A stretch of DNA of 64,000 nt from DDH964 sp963763205 (GCA_963763205.1 CAVXNQ010000002.1:310001-374000); one strand, 5' to 3'. Counted from the stretch's first letter, positions 40,681-49,945 are shown. A program made the numbers and translations. Notes: generated by a model from the letters alone, not told the origin.

Positions 40681-41049
40681 GTGCATGCCAACCTAGGTCA
40701 ACACCTTATCCTGCTGGGGATCTGCGCCCTGCTCTTCACGCTGGTCATGGTGGCCATAGGCACGTTTCCGATCACGGTGCTGCCGCAGTTTTTGGCCACC
40801 GCCGTCATCTTCCTGGTGGCCGGCCGCGGCTTGCGCGCCGACCCCGACCAGGCCCCTGCGGTAGCGCGACGGCGCCTGCACCTCGAGGCCGACTGGCCCT
40901 GGCTGGCCAGCCTGCTCAACTGGACCTGCGCCCTGCTGGTGATCGGCATCCTGGCGATCGCCCTGGCCAAACCGGTCGGCGTCTCCTTCAGACAGGCCCT
41001 GAGCTATACCCGGGCCCACGAACACTTTTTCGCCGGGGCCATCCCCTAG
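40681..41049 (+). CDS. Small membrane protein of unknown function
   Basis: A 122-residue protein with three hydrophobic segments (about 8-27, 31-46 and 82-100) and a short basic loop between. GTG 40681 has GGAGAAG five bases upstream. A strong terminator follows 22 bases after the stop. It lies 135 bases after satP and may be in the same transcript. Family not recognised. Confidence 0.65.
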   Translation: MHANLGQHLILLGICALLFTLVMVAIGTFPITVLPQFLATAVIFLVAGRGLRADPDQAPAVARRRLHLEADWPWLASLLNWTCALLVIGILAIALAKPVGVSFRQALSYTRAHEHFFAGAIP

Positions 41050-41071
41050 GCGGCTCCGTTTCTGGAGCGAC

Positions 41072-41099
41072 CCCCGACCTGCCGGTCGGGGTTTTTTTT
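41072..41099 (+). terminator. Rho-independent terminator
   Basis: CCCCGACC (41072-41079) and GGTCGGGG (41084-41091) with a TGCC loop and eight T; closes the satP region. Confidence 0.96.
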
Positions 41100-41312
41100 C
41101 GGTTTTTCCCCGGGGGGGGAGAATTGCTTCCGGACTAAGGGCGGGGAAGTTTGGAATGGAGCTTAGGCGGAAATCCCCGCGGCGGGGTCCGACCTGAAAT
41201 CGGCCCTATGCTTTGGTTTTGGCGGCAGGAGGGAAGATCCGAAACAAAGCTTACCCTTGCAGTCGGACTTCGTTGTGCGGTTTTCCGCAAACGTGTAGAA
41301 CGGAAAGCGGCC
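41100..41312. other. Intergenic spacer between convergent terminators
   Basis: About 210 bases between the terminator after the satP region and that of the minus-strand EF-P-like gene. Short open frames exist on both strands, but none has a start context or protein-like composition. I see nothing else here. Confidence 0.4.
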
Positions 41313-41344
41313 GAAGAAAACGGGCCGCCCGGAAAGGCGGCCCG
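41313..41344 (-). terminator. Rho-independent terminator after the EF-P-like gene
   Basis: CGGGCCGCC (41321-41329) and GGCGGCCCG (41336-41344) form a 9-bp stem; on the minus strand it is followed by TTTTCTTC. Confidence 0.88.
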
Positions 41345-41376
41345 CAGGAGAGGGGAAGTAACAGCGTGCGGCCGGC

Positions 41377-41940
41377 TCAGGCCCGAGAGACGAAACGGCA
41401 CTCCCGGGTATCGACCTTGATCGTTTCTCCACTTTCGAGGTAGCCGGGAACCTGCAGGCGCAAGCCGGTCTCGAGCACCGCCTCCTTGGTCTGGGCGGTG
41501 GCGGTGGCGTTCTTGATCGCCGGAGCGGTTTCGGTGACGGTCAACTCGACGATCATCGGCGGATCGACGCTGACCACCTGCCCCTGAAAGACGCCGAGCT
41601 GCACCTCGGCCCCTTCCACCAGAAAACCCGCCACCGGTTCGAAGAGTTCCGGGCCCAGTTCGTACTGCTCGTAGTTTTCCAGGTCCATGAAGACGCCATC
41701 GTCGCCGGATGGGTAGAGAAACTGTCCCTTGCGGCGCTCGAAGTCGGCCTCGTCGGCCTTGTCGCCGGCCTTGAAGGTCTTCTCCAGGACCTGGGCGGTG
41801 AGCAGGTTGCGGTATTTGACCTTGACCAGGGTGTTGCCGCCCCGGGCAGACGGCGACTGGGTGGTGTGATCGAGGATCAGGCAGGGGGCGCCATCGAGCT
41901 TGATGACGAGCCCGCGCTTAAAGTCGGCAGTGGTGATCAT
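41377..41940 (-). CDS. efpL: EF-P-like protein of the YeiP/EfpL type
   Basis: A 187-residue three-domain EF-P paralogue. The loop that carries the modified lysine in EF-P reads QSPSARGGNTL, with Arg at position 33 as in E. coli YeiP/EfpL, and the C-terminal part (VTETAPAIKNATATAQTKEA, then LQVPGYLESGETIKV) also matches that subgroup. It should help ribosomes through stall-prone motifs without beta-lysylation. ATG 41940 has AAGGAG. It is divergent from efp, with which it shares a 184-base intergenic region. Confidence 0.92.
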   Translation of the reverse strand: MITTADFKRGLVIKLDGAPCLILDHTTQSPSARGGNTLVKVKYRNLLTAQVLEKTFKAGDKADEADFERRKGQFLYPSGDDGVFMDLENYEQYELGPELFEPVAGFLVEGAEVQLGVFQGQVVSVDPPMIVELTVTETAPAIKNATATAQTKEAVLETGLRLQVPGYLESGETIKVDTRECRFVSRA

Positions 41941-42124
41941 GAACGGCTCCTTGGACGAATGAATGATGCTGCAACGGCGCGACTCTAGCACACAATCCGG
42001 GGTGGAGACAATCGCCGGAAAAGGAATTTTTCGGTGACAAATCGCCCCATGCTATGGTTAAATGCGGCGTTTCGGAGACCGGACTTCCCGCCTCATCCCA
42101 TAGCATGTTCAAGGAGAACCACCC

Positions 42125-42688
42125 ATGTACACCTGTTCCGACCTGAAAAAGGGCCTCAAGCTGATGGTCGACGGTGAGCCCCACGTCATCGTCCAGTACG
42201 ATTTCACCAAGCCCGGCAAGGGCCAGGCCCTCTACAAGTGCAAGCTGCGCAACATGATCACCGGCAGCCTCTTCGACCGCACCTACCGTTCCGGCGAGAC
42301 CTTCGAACCGGCGGCCCTCGAGGACCGCGACATGCAGTTCCTCTACCAGGACGAATCGGGCTACGTCTTCATGGACACCAAGAACTACGAGCAGGTCACC
42401 CTGTCCGAGGAGACGCTCGGGGACGACCGGCTGCTGATCAAGGAGAACATGGAGGTCGACATCCTGATGTTCAACGGCGTGGGAATCGGCATCACCCTGC
42501 CCAACTTCGTCAACCTGCGGGTCACTCAGGCCGACCCCTGGGTGAAGGGGGACACCGCCGCCGGCAACAACAAACCGGCCACGGTCGAAACCGGCTACAG
42601 CCTGTCGGTTCCCTCCTTCGTCGAGGAGGGCGACCTGATCCAGATCGACACCCGCAACGGCCAGTACGTCACCCGGGTCAAGGAATAG
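42125..42688 (+). CDS. efp: Elongation factor P
   Basis: A 187-residue EF-P that relieves ribosome stalling at polyproline. The loop is TKPGKGQAL with Lys32 in the place that is beta-lysylated in E. coli, in keeping with EpmA encoded next and EpmB nearby. C-terminal NGQYVTRVKE is standard. ATG 42125 has CAAGGAG. It is followed by a 90-base spacer with a repeat and then epmA. Confidence 0.96.
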   Translation: MYTCSDLKKGLKLMVDGEPHVIVQYDFTKPGKGQALYKCKLRNMITGSLFDRTYRSGETFEPAALEDRDMQFLYQDESGYVFMDTKNYEQVTLSEETLGDDRLLIKENMEVDILMFNGVGIGITLPNFVNLRVTQADPWVKGDTAAGNNKPATVETGYSLSVPSFVEEGDLIQIDTRNGQYVTRVKE

Positions 42689-42689
42689 A

Positions 42690-42772
42690 AACCGAAGACA
42701 GAGGGCGGAGGGCCGAAGACAGAACCGTCTCGAGTTCCGCCTTCCGTCTTCTGCCTTCCGTCTTCAGCGAGC
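42690..42772. repeat. Intergenic GAAGAC/GTCTTC inverted repeat
   Basis: The spacer between efp and epmA consists of GAAGACAGAGGGCGGAGG-type words on the left and CTTCCGTCTTCTGCCTTC-type words on the right, forming a long imperfect hairpin. The low complexity and the near-exact internal repetition (CTTCCGTCTTC at both ends of the right arm) mark it as a repetitive element, not coding. Confidence 0.65.
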
Positions 42773-42777
42773 ATCCC

Positions 42778-43689
42778 ATGGAACCGAACTGGTCCCTCGC
42801 CCGCAAGCGGCAGCGACTCGAACAGCGGGCCCGGATCGTCCAGACGATCCGGGCCTTCTTCGTCGCCCGCGGCTACCTCGAGGTGGAGACGCCGCACCTG
42901 CTGCCGGGCAACGCCCCCGAGCTCCACATCGACCCGGTGGCGGCGGCCGGCGGCTTTCTGCACACCTCCCCGGAACTGTGCATGAAGCGGCTGCTGGCCG
43001 CCGGTTACCGGCAGATCTTTCAGCTCAGCCACTGCTGGCGCAGCGGCGAGCGGGGCGCCCGCCACCTGCCCGAGTACACCATGCTCGAATGGTACCGGCA
43101 GGGGTGCGACTACCATGCGCTGATGAAGGAGTGCGAGGGGCTCCTGGCAGCCCTGGTCCCCTCGGGAACCCTCGCCTGGCAGGGACAGGCCATCGACCTC
43201 ACCCCGCCCTGGGAGCGCCTCACGGTGCGCGAAGCCTTCGCCCGCTACGCGGCCGTCGATCTCGACGCGGCCCTGGCCGAGGGGTCCTTCGACGAGGTGA
43301 TCGCCCTGCAGATCGAACCGCACCTCGGGCGACAGCGGCCGACCTTCCTCATCGAGTACCCCGCCGCCTGCGCCGCCCTGGCGCGCACCAAGCCCGGCGA
43401 CCCGACGGTGGCGGAACGCTTCGAGCTCTACGTCGCCGGAATGGAGCTGGCCAACGCCTTCTCCGAGCTGACCGACCCGGACGAGCAGCGCCGGCGCTTC
43501 GTCGCCGAAGAGGCCGGCCGGCGGGCGGCGGGCAAGCCCCCGTACCCCCTGCCGGAAAAATTCCTCGCAGAACTCGCCGGCCTCGACAGCGCCGCCGGCA
43601 TCGCCCTCGGCGTCGACCGGCTGGCGATGCTCCTCACCGGCGCCGCCCGCATCGACGAGGTGGTGGCGTTCACCCCCGAGGATCTCTAG
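42778..43689 (+). CDS. epmA: EF-P lysine ligase EpmA (GenX)
   Basis: A 303-residue class II lysyl-tRNA-synthetase paralogue lacking the N-terminal anticodon-binding domain. It joins (R)-beta-lysine to EF-P. Motif 2 region is FQLSHCWRSGERGARHLPEYTMLEW, motif 3 GIALGVDRLAMLLTG, and TSPELCMKRLLAAG is the family block. ATG 42778 is the first residue of the conserved start (NWSLARKRQRLEQRA). Same direction as efp, so co-transcription is likely. Confidence 0.94.
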   Translation: MEPNWSLARKRQRLEQRARIVQTIRAFFVARGYLEVETPHLLPGNAPELHIDPVAAAGGFLHTSPELCMKRLLAAGYRQIFQLSHCWRSGERGARHLPEYTMLEWYRQGCDYHALMKECEGLLAALVPSGTLAWQGQAIDLTPPWERLTVREAFARYAAVDLDAALAEGSFDEVIALQIEPHLGRQRPTFLIEYPAACAALARTKPGDPTVAERFELYVAGMELANAFSELTDPDEQRRRFVAEEAGRRAAGKPPYPLPEKFLAELAGLDSAAGIALGVDRLAMLLTGAARIDEVVAFTPEDL

Positions 43690-43704
43690 CTTCCCCCTTC
43701 CCTT

Positions 43705-44889
43705 TCACCCCTGCGCTTCTCGCCCCCTTTTCGGCGCCGGCACCAGCAGCCACAGCAGCAGCGCCGCCAGCCCCGCCAGCCCCGCCCCCAGATCGAAAGC
43801 CGCCGCGGCTCCGAACTGCTGCCACAACCAGCCGAAGAGGAGGCTCGCCGGCAGGGCGCCGATGCCGATGGCGCAGTGGTACCAGCCAAAAGCGCTGCCG
43901 CGCTGCTCCGCCGGCACCATGTCGGCGAGCAGCGCCTTCTCCGTCCCCTCGGTCAAGCCGTAGAAGAGCCCGTAGAAGGCGAACAGCGCCCAGATCTGCC
44001 ATTCGCTGCTCGCCCGGCCGAAGCCGAGATAGGCCAGGGCGTAGACCCCCCAGCCGGCGAGGATCATGCCGCGGCGGCCGAGACGATCGGAGAGGGCGCC
44101 GAAGGGATAGACCGAGGCCATCTTGACGACGTGGAAGAAGGCCCATAGCAGCGGAATGGCGACGGCGCTGACGCCGAGGTCGCCGGCGCGCAGCAACAGG
44201 AACGCATCGGTGGAGTTGCCGAGGGTGAAGAGCAGCAGGATCAGCAGGAAGCGGCGCATGGGGCCGCGGGGGAGGTTGCGCAGGAAACCGCCGTTGCCGC
44301 GCAGGAAGCCCTCCGCGGCCGCCGCCTCGCGTACCTTGAGAACGATCAGCAGCACCGCCAGGAAACCGGGAATCGCCGCCAGGGCGAAGATGACCCGCAG
44401 GTTCTTGGTCCAGGTTGCCAAAAGCGCGGTGGCGAGCAGCGGGCCGAGCAGCGCCCCGGCGTGATCCATGGACCGGTGGAAACCGTAGGCGCGGCCGCGC
44501 AGCTGCGGCGCCACCGAGTCGGCGATCAGGGCATCGCGCGGCGAGGTGCGCACCCCCTTGCCGATGCGGTCGGTAAAGCGGATGGCGAGAACCGCCAGCG
44601 GCCCGGTGGCGAGCGCCACCAGCGGCCGGGCCAGAGCGGAGAGGCCGTAACCGCCCAGCACCAGGCGCTTGCGGCGCCGCACCCGGTCGGACCAGATCCC
44701 CGAAACGAGCTTGAGCAGCGCCGCCGTCGACTCGGCCACCCCTTCGATGACGCCAAGAAAAGCCGGCCCCGCTCCCAGCACCGAGGTGAGGAAGAGGGGC
44801 AGCAGCGGGTAGATCATCTCGCTGGAGACGTCGGTCAGCAGGCTGACCAGGCCGAGGATGAGGACGTTGCCGGTAATGCCGCTGAACAT
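43705..44889 (-). CDS. Major facilitator superfamily transporter
   Basis: A 394-residue protein with 12 hydrophobic segments. The loop 2-3 motif is GIWSDRVRRRKRLVLGGYGLSAL, loop 8-9 PFGALSDRLGRRGMILAG, and RFTDRIGKGVRTSPRDALIADS is characteristic of a drug/unknown MFS subgroup widespread in bacteria. ATG 44889 has GGAGG six bases upstream. Substrate unknown. Confidence 0.9.
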   Translation of the reverse strand: MFSGITGNVLILGLVSLLTDVSSEMIYPLLPLFLTSVLGAGPAFLGVIEGVAESTAALLKLVSGIWSDRVRRRKRLVLGGYGLSALARPLVALATGPLAVLAIRFTDRIGKGVRTSPRDALIADSVAPQLRGRAYGFHRSMDHAGALLGPLLATALLATWTKNLRVIFALAAIPGFLAVLLIVLKVREAAAAEGFLRGNGGFLRNLPRGPMRRFLLILLLFTLGNSTDAFLLLRAGDLGVSAVAIPLLWAFFHVVKMASVYPFGALSDRLGRRGMILAGWGVYALAYLGFGRASSEWQIWALFAFYGLFYGLTEGTEKALLADMVPAEQRGSAFGWYHCAIGIGALPASLLFGWLWQQFGAAAAFDLGAGLAGLAALLLWLLVPAPKRGREAQG

Positions 44890-44917
44890 AAGCACCTCCC
44901 GACAAAGTATAGCAAGG

Positions 44918-44970
44918 CATCTCTCACCCGCTCCCTGCGGTCGCTTGAGCACACGGAGCCCACAGAGAAA
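44918..44970 (+). repeat. Dispersed CTCTCACCCGCTC...CACGGAG repeat, copy 1
   Basis: Shares CTCTCACCCG, GCT-GAG and CACGGAG blocks in order with 45101-45152 (inverted) and 49841-49893 (direct). Copies 1 and 2 face each other across 130 bases between the MFS gene and recQ. Confidence 0.75.
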
Positions 44971-45100
44971 ATCCAGGCCAGATTCGACTCCGCTGCAAAA
45001 CACCGGAAAACCTGAAGGCAGGGCCGAACTGCGGAATTACCTGCGCCCATCGGGGAGTAAGGTACCAACCGCTAATCTAGCATTGGGTTTGTCTTGGGTA

Positions 45101-45152
45101 TTCTCCGTGACCTCCGTGCTCTCTAGTGAGCAGAGCGAACGGGTGAGAGACG
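45101..45152 (-). repeat. Dispersed CTCTCACCCGCTC...CACGGAG repeat, copy 2
   Basis: Reverse complement of the same element: TCTCACCCGTTCGCTCTGCT and GAGCACGGAGGTCACGGAG are readable on the minus strand. It ends 11 bases before the recQ stop codon. Confidence 0.75.
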
Positions 45153-45162
45153 CTTTTCGATT

Positions 45163-46975
45163 TCACCCCCGCCCCGCCAGGTAGCTCCTGATCTCCTCCA
45201 GAAACTCCGCGCCGTACTTCTGCAACTTGAGCTTGCCGACGCCGTTGATGGCGAGCAGCGCCCGCTGATCCTCCGGCAGGTAGGCCGCCATCTCGGCCAG
45301 GGTGGCGTCGCCGAAGATCACATAGGGCGGCACCCCGGCGTCGTCGGCCAGGCGTTTGCGCAGAATGCGCAGATTCTCGAACAGCGCCTCGTCGTAGGCG
45401 AGCTCGCCGGCGGCCTTGCGCGGCGCCTTCTCTGGCGGCGACCACTTTGAGGCGGGGCTTGGCCAGGGTCAGCCGCGCCTCGCCGCGCAAGCAGCGGCCG
45501 GGCCGCCTCGGTGAGTTTCAGCACCGAGTAGTTGGCCACGTCCTGGCGCAGGTAGCCGAGGTGGATGAGCTGGCGGATCAGACCGCTCCAGGCCTCGGCG
45601 GGATGCTCGGCGCCGAGACCGTAGGTGGAGAGCTTGTCGTGCCCCAGCTCGACGATGCGCTGGGTCTGGGCGCCGCGCAGCACCTCGACGACATGGCCGA
45701 CGCCGAAGCGCTGGCCGACCCGGTAGACGCAGGAGAGGGCCTTCTGCGCATCGACGGTGGCATCGTAGGATTCGGGCGGGCTCTCGCAGACGTCGCAGTT
45801 GCCGCAGTCCTTGGCCAGGTGCTCGCCGAAGTAGCCGAGCAGGACCCGGCGCCGGCAGTTCTGGGCCTCGGCGAAGCCGACCATGGCCTGCAGCTTGTGC
45901 AGCTCGACCCGTTTCTGTTCCGGGTTCCCCCCCTGCTCGATAAGCCCGCGGACGATGGCCACGTCGCCGAAGCCGAACAGCAAGCAGCGCCTCGCTCGGC
46001 AGGCCGTCGCGCCCGGCGCGGCCGGTCTCCTGGTAGTAGCTCTCGATATTCTTGGGCAGGTCGTAGTGGACGACGAAACGCACGTTGGGCTTGTCGATCC
46101 CCATGCCGAAGGCGACCGTCGCCACCACGATCTGCACGTCGTCGCGCAGAAAAGCCTCCTGCACCCGCTTGCGCTCGGCGTCAGGGAGCCCGGCGTGGTA
46201 GGCGGCGGCCTTGAGCCCCGTTGCCGCCAGCTTCGCCGCCACCTCCTCGACCCGCTTGCGGGAGAGCGCGTAGACGATCCCCGCCGCGCCGCGCCGCCCT
46301 TTTAAAAAGGCCTGCAGCTGGGCGAAGGGCTTCTGCTTGTCGACGACGTTGTAGCGGATGTTGGGGCGGTCGAAGCCGGCGACGAAGACTTTGGCCTGGC
46401 GCAGCTGCAGGCGGGCGAGGATGTCGGCGCGGGTCTGGGGATCGGCGGTGGCGGTCAGCGCCAGCAGCGGCACCCGGGGAAAAGCCTGGCGCAGCCGGCC
46501 GAGCTGGATGTACTCGGGACGGAAGTCGTGCCCCCACTGGGAGACGCAGTGCGCCTCGTCGATGGCGAACAGGGCAATGGGGATCTCGGCCAGCCGCGCC
46601 AGGAACTCCTCGCTCATCAGCCGCTCCGGGGCGAGGTAGAGCAGGTCGAGTTCCCCGGCATGGAGTTTGGCCAGGACCTGGCGGGCCTCGGCGCCGGTGA
46701 GAGAGGAGTTGTAAAAAGCGGCGCGCACGCCGTTGGCGACCAGGGCGTCGACCTGGTCCTTCATCAGCGAGATCAGCGGCGAGACGACGATCCCCACCCC
46801 CGGTCGGCACAGCGCCGGGATCTGGTAGCAGAGGGACTTGCCGCCGCCGGTCGGCATCAGCACGAAGGCATCCTCGCCGCCGACCAGGGTGGCGACGATC
46901 TCCTCCTGGTAGGGGCGGAAGGTCCCGATAGCCGAAGACCGACTGCAGGATCTCGGCGGGTTGCGGTTGGTTCAT
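45163..46975 (-). CDS. recQ: ATP-dependent DNA helicase RecQ, four frame breaks
   Basis: About 604 residues after correction. Walker A MPTGGGKSLCYQIP, DEAH box AIDEAHCVSQWGHDFRPEY, motif VI ETGRAGRDGLPSEALL, zinc-binding cysteines (NCRRRVLL...CGNCDVC), RQC winged helix and C-terminal HRDC (LRILRKRLADDAGVPPYVIFGD...LQKYGAEFLEEIRSYLAGRG) are all present but spread over several frames. Breaks lie near 46929, 45982, 45489 and 45430. Two of them turn CTGCTGC into CTGCTTGC. ATG 46975 has GAGGAGG. 3'-5' helicase in recombination and replication-fork repair; single gene. Confidence 0.9.
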
Positions 46976-47022
46976 TTCCCCTCCTCGTTCAGAATCAGTG
47001 GGTGACTTACGCGGGTAACCCC

Positions 47023-48140
47023 TCACGACCTCCCCTTGAGCCAATGGGAGGAGACAATCTCCCCCTCTTGAGTCAAGAGAGGGCTGGGGGGAGATATGCC
47101 ACGTCGTTCGGGATAGTCCACCCGCTCCCCGTCCGGGGTGCGCAACACCACGGTGTCGCCCAGGCTTTCGATGGTCTCCGGCAAGAGCGGCACCTTCCCC
47201 TTGCCGCCGGGGAGATCGATGACGTAATGGGGGATGGCCAGCCCCGAGACGCTGCCGCGCAGGGCGCGCAGGATGTCGAGGCCGCTCTCGACCCGGGTGC
47301 GGAAGTGGCCGGTGCCGGCGACCAGGTCCATCTGGTGCAGGTAGTAGGGGCGCACGCGAATTGTCAACAGGCCGCGCAGCAGCTCCGTCATGGTCGCCGC
47401 GTCATCGTTGACCCCCTTGAGGAGCACCGTCTGGTTGCCGAGCGGCACGCCGGCGTCGGCGAGGCGCCGGCAGGCCTCGGCCGCCTCGGGGGTGATCTCC
47501 CGGGGATGGTTGAAGTGGGTGTTGAGATAGAGGGGATGGTGACGGCGCAGCAGGCCTTGCAGAGCTCCGCGGTGATGCGCTCCGGCAGGGTCACCGGCAC
47601 CCGGCTGCCGATGCGGATCATCTCCACATGGGGGATCGTGCTCAGCCGCCCCAGCACCTCGGCGAGGAGGCTATCGGGCAGCAGCAGCGGATCGCCGCCG
47701 GAGATCAGCACGTCGCGGACCTGCGGGGTGCGCTCGATGTAGCCGAGGCCGTCGAGCAGGGCGCCGAAGGAGAGCTGCTCCCCGGCGCAGCCGACCTTGC
47801 GCTTGCGGGTGCAGAAGCGGCAGTAGAGGGCGCAGGTCGTTCCGGCCAGCAGCAGCACCCGGTCGGGGTAGCGATGCACCACCGCCGGCAGCGGCGCATG
47901 CGCAGCTTCGGCCAGCGGGTCATCAAGCAGCCCCATGGGGTCGAGCTCCCGCGGGTCGGGGACGCACTGGCGCCAGAGCGGGTCGCCCGGCCCCTGCAGC
48001 AGCCCCAGGTAATGGGGGGTGATGCGCAGCGGATAGCGCGCCGCGACCCGGGCCAGCGGTGCCGGGTCGAGACCGAAGCGCGCGGCCAGAATCGCCGGAT
48101 CGGTGAGGCTGTTTTTGAGACTGTGCTGCCAGGGTTCCAT
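47023..48140 (-). CDS. epmB: EF-P (R)-beta-lysine-forming aminomutase EpmB, frame broken once
   Basis: Radical SAM lysine 2,3-aminomutase family. The FeS motif is CALYCRFCTRKRKVG (CxxxCxxC) and the SAM-binding GGDP is DVLISGGDPLLL. About 372 residues; the frame changes near 47553 (ELCKA to LLRRHHPLYLNTHFNHPREITPE). It makes (R)-beta-lysine for EpmA. The last ~28 residues after VDYPERR are encoded by an intergenic-type repeat (SPLLTQEGE), so the native stop may have been replaced by repeat insertion. No internal PLP lysine can be judged with certainty. Confidence 0.9.
47030..47100. repeat. CCCCCTCTTGA/TCAAGAGGG hairpin repeat, copy 1
   Basis: Contains CCTCCCCTTGAGCCAATGGGAGG and CCCCTCTTGAGTCAAGAGAGG-type hairpins side by side. 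The same two hairpin types, in the reverse order, occur at 51128-51222. It overlaps the 3' end of epmB. Confidence 0.7.
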
Positions 48141-48156
48141 GAAAGGCCTTGAACTC

Positions 48157-48195
48157 CATGGGTCCCATAGGTCCTATAGGACCCATGGGACCTAT
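48157..48195. repeat. Tandem 9-base quasi-palindromic GGTCC repeat
   Basis: Four to five units of the form ATRGGWCCY follow each other (ATGGGTCCC, ATAGGTCCT, ATAGGACCC, ATGGGACCT), just upstream of the epmB start and downstream of the radical SAM gene. The array can fold in several registers. Confidence 0.75.
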
Positions 48196-48229
48196 TAAAA
48201 ACCAGGCCGACTCTACCACAGCCGGCCGC

Positions 48230-49808
48230 TCAAAGTCGACCCGACCGGGTAAAGAAGGGGGCGTGGTTGGAGGTGAACCAGGGGGGGGTGCGGTGGACGA
48301 TGGCACGGATCGACGGCGAGGCGAGCAGGCGCCGGGCGAGGAAGCGCCGGGCTGCGGCCCGCCCCCCAGTCGCTCGCGTCGAGAGGGCGATAGAGACCGA
48401 GGGGCTCCTCCTCCCACTCGGCGCCGGGGAGTTCGCCGGCGAAGTCGGCCGCCCGCGGCAGGTTCATGATCGCCAGATTGAGAAAATCGATGCGCGCCGC
48501 GTGCGCTTCGAGAAACGCCAGGGTCGCCTCCGCCTCGGCCTCGCTCTCTTGCGGCGTGCCGAGCAGGACATAGACGTAGGTGGCGATGCCGGCGGCGTGG
48601 AGGGTGTCCAGGATGCGGGCGGCCGTCGCCAGCTGCGTCCCCTTGTGCAGACGCTCGAGAACCTGCTGGGAGCCGCTCTCCAGGCCGAGTTGCAGCATGC
48701 GGCAGCCGCCAGCCGCCAGACCCGCGGCCAGCGCCGGCTCGGCGAGGGCGGGATCGAAGCGGACGAAGCCGTGCCAGGCCAGCCCCGCGAGTTCCTGCGC
48801 CGCCCCGGCCAGGGCACGCAGCGCCGCCGGCGGCAGGGCGTTGTCGGTGAAGTGGAAACGCCTGGCACCGGTCGTCGCCGCCAGCTGGCGCAGCAGCCTG
48901 GGGAGCTTATCGGCGGGATAGGCCCGGAAGGGCTGGGTCGGGGTCGCCGCCTCGGGGCAGAAGCGGCAGCGGGCCCAATAGCAGCCGCGGCTGGCGGTGA
49001 GCTGCAGGACCGGCTCCGGGGAGAGGTAGGCGCCCGGGTCGACGAAACTGTAATCGGGGACGAATTCGTTCGCCGCGGCATCGGCCAGCAGCGGCGCCGG
49101 CGGCGTTTCCTCCGTCGCCAGGGCAACCAGGCTCGCCTCGCCGGGACCCGCCACCAGCGTGTCGAAGGGAAAGAGCGGCGCGGCGCGCCGCTGCAGGAGC
49201 GGCGCCCAGGAACTGATCAGCCCGCCGCCGGCCACCAGCAGCACCTCCGGCAGCGCCCGGCGCAGCAGCCCGGCGAGCTCGAAGGCGGGGAGCGCCTGAT
49301 GGCGGTAGTTGACGGTGATCCCGATGCGGCGCGGCCGGCGCGCCAGCACCTGCGGCAGCAGTTCCTGCTCGAAGTAGTCGCGAAACAGGGTGCGCGCCTC
49401 ACCTGCCGCCAGCCGTTCCAGGTCGGTCGGGGAAAAAGGGGAAAGACCCTCATGGAGATAATCGCCGAGGCTCAGCCGCTCCCCCTCCCTGCCGTAGACC
49501 GCGAGCGCCCGGTTCAGGTCCTCCGCCGCGCTGCGGTAGCGGGCGAAGGAGTCCGCCCCGCGCGGCGAACGCAGCAGGGCCAGGGCTCGGGGCACATGGG
49601 CGATGGCGCGGCGCAGCGCGGTGCCCGGAGCCGGGCCGGCGGCCGCCCCCAGCCGGGCGGCATCGAGCAGGAACAGGTAGCCGGCGAGATTGGCGTCGAG
49701 GGCGTCGGCCGCCAGACCCTGGCGGCGCAGATGCCCGAGCAGGACGGCACTGGCCAACGGCGGCTCTGCGGGTTTGGCGGCCGGGGGATAAATGAGGAGG
49801 TAGTCCAT
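48230..49808 (-). CDS. B12-binding-type radical SAM protein, frame broken near the end
   Basis: About 525 residues. An N-terminal domain of the B12-binding/radical SAM type (LLIYPPAAKPAEPPLASAVLLGHLRRQGL), then a radical SAM core with CYWARCRFC (CxxxCxxC) after LTASRG, and LQLGLESGSQQVLERLHKG, TYVYVLLGTPQESEAEA. One base dropped near 48360 restores the family C-terminus (AAARRFLARRLLASPSIRAI, then VHRTPPWFTSNHA) and a stop at 48230. Product unknown; related to enzymes of unassigned function. ATG 49808 is chosen since homologous sequence starts at MDYLLIYPP; no strong ribosome site is seen. Confidence 0.87.
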
Positions 49809-49840
49809 AGGGGGCATTCTCGGAGAATCCAGGGGGAAGA

Positions 49841-49943
49841 CGTCTCTCACCCGCTCGCTCTGCTCGCTCGAGTGCACGGAGAACTCAGAGATTGACCAGG
49901 CTGGTTGCCTCCCCGGTGAACTCCGTGCTCTCCGTGAGAGTCG
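49841..49943 (+). repeat. Dispersed CTCTCACCCGCTC...CACGGAG repeat, copy 3, with inverted partner
   Basis: CGTCTCTCACCCGCTCGCTC starts the third copy (49841-49893); ACTCCGTGCTCTCCGTGAGAG at 49919-49939 is an inverted second arm, so the whole is a foldable element between the radical SAM gene and the MauE/DoxX gene. Confidence 0.72.
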
Positions 49944-49945
49944 TT

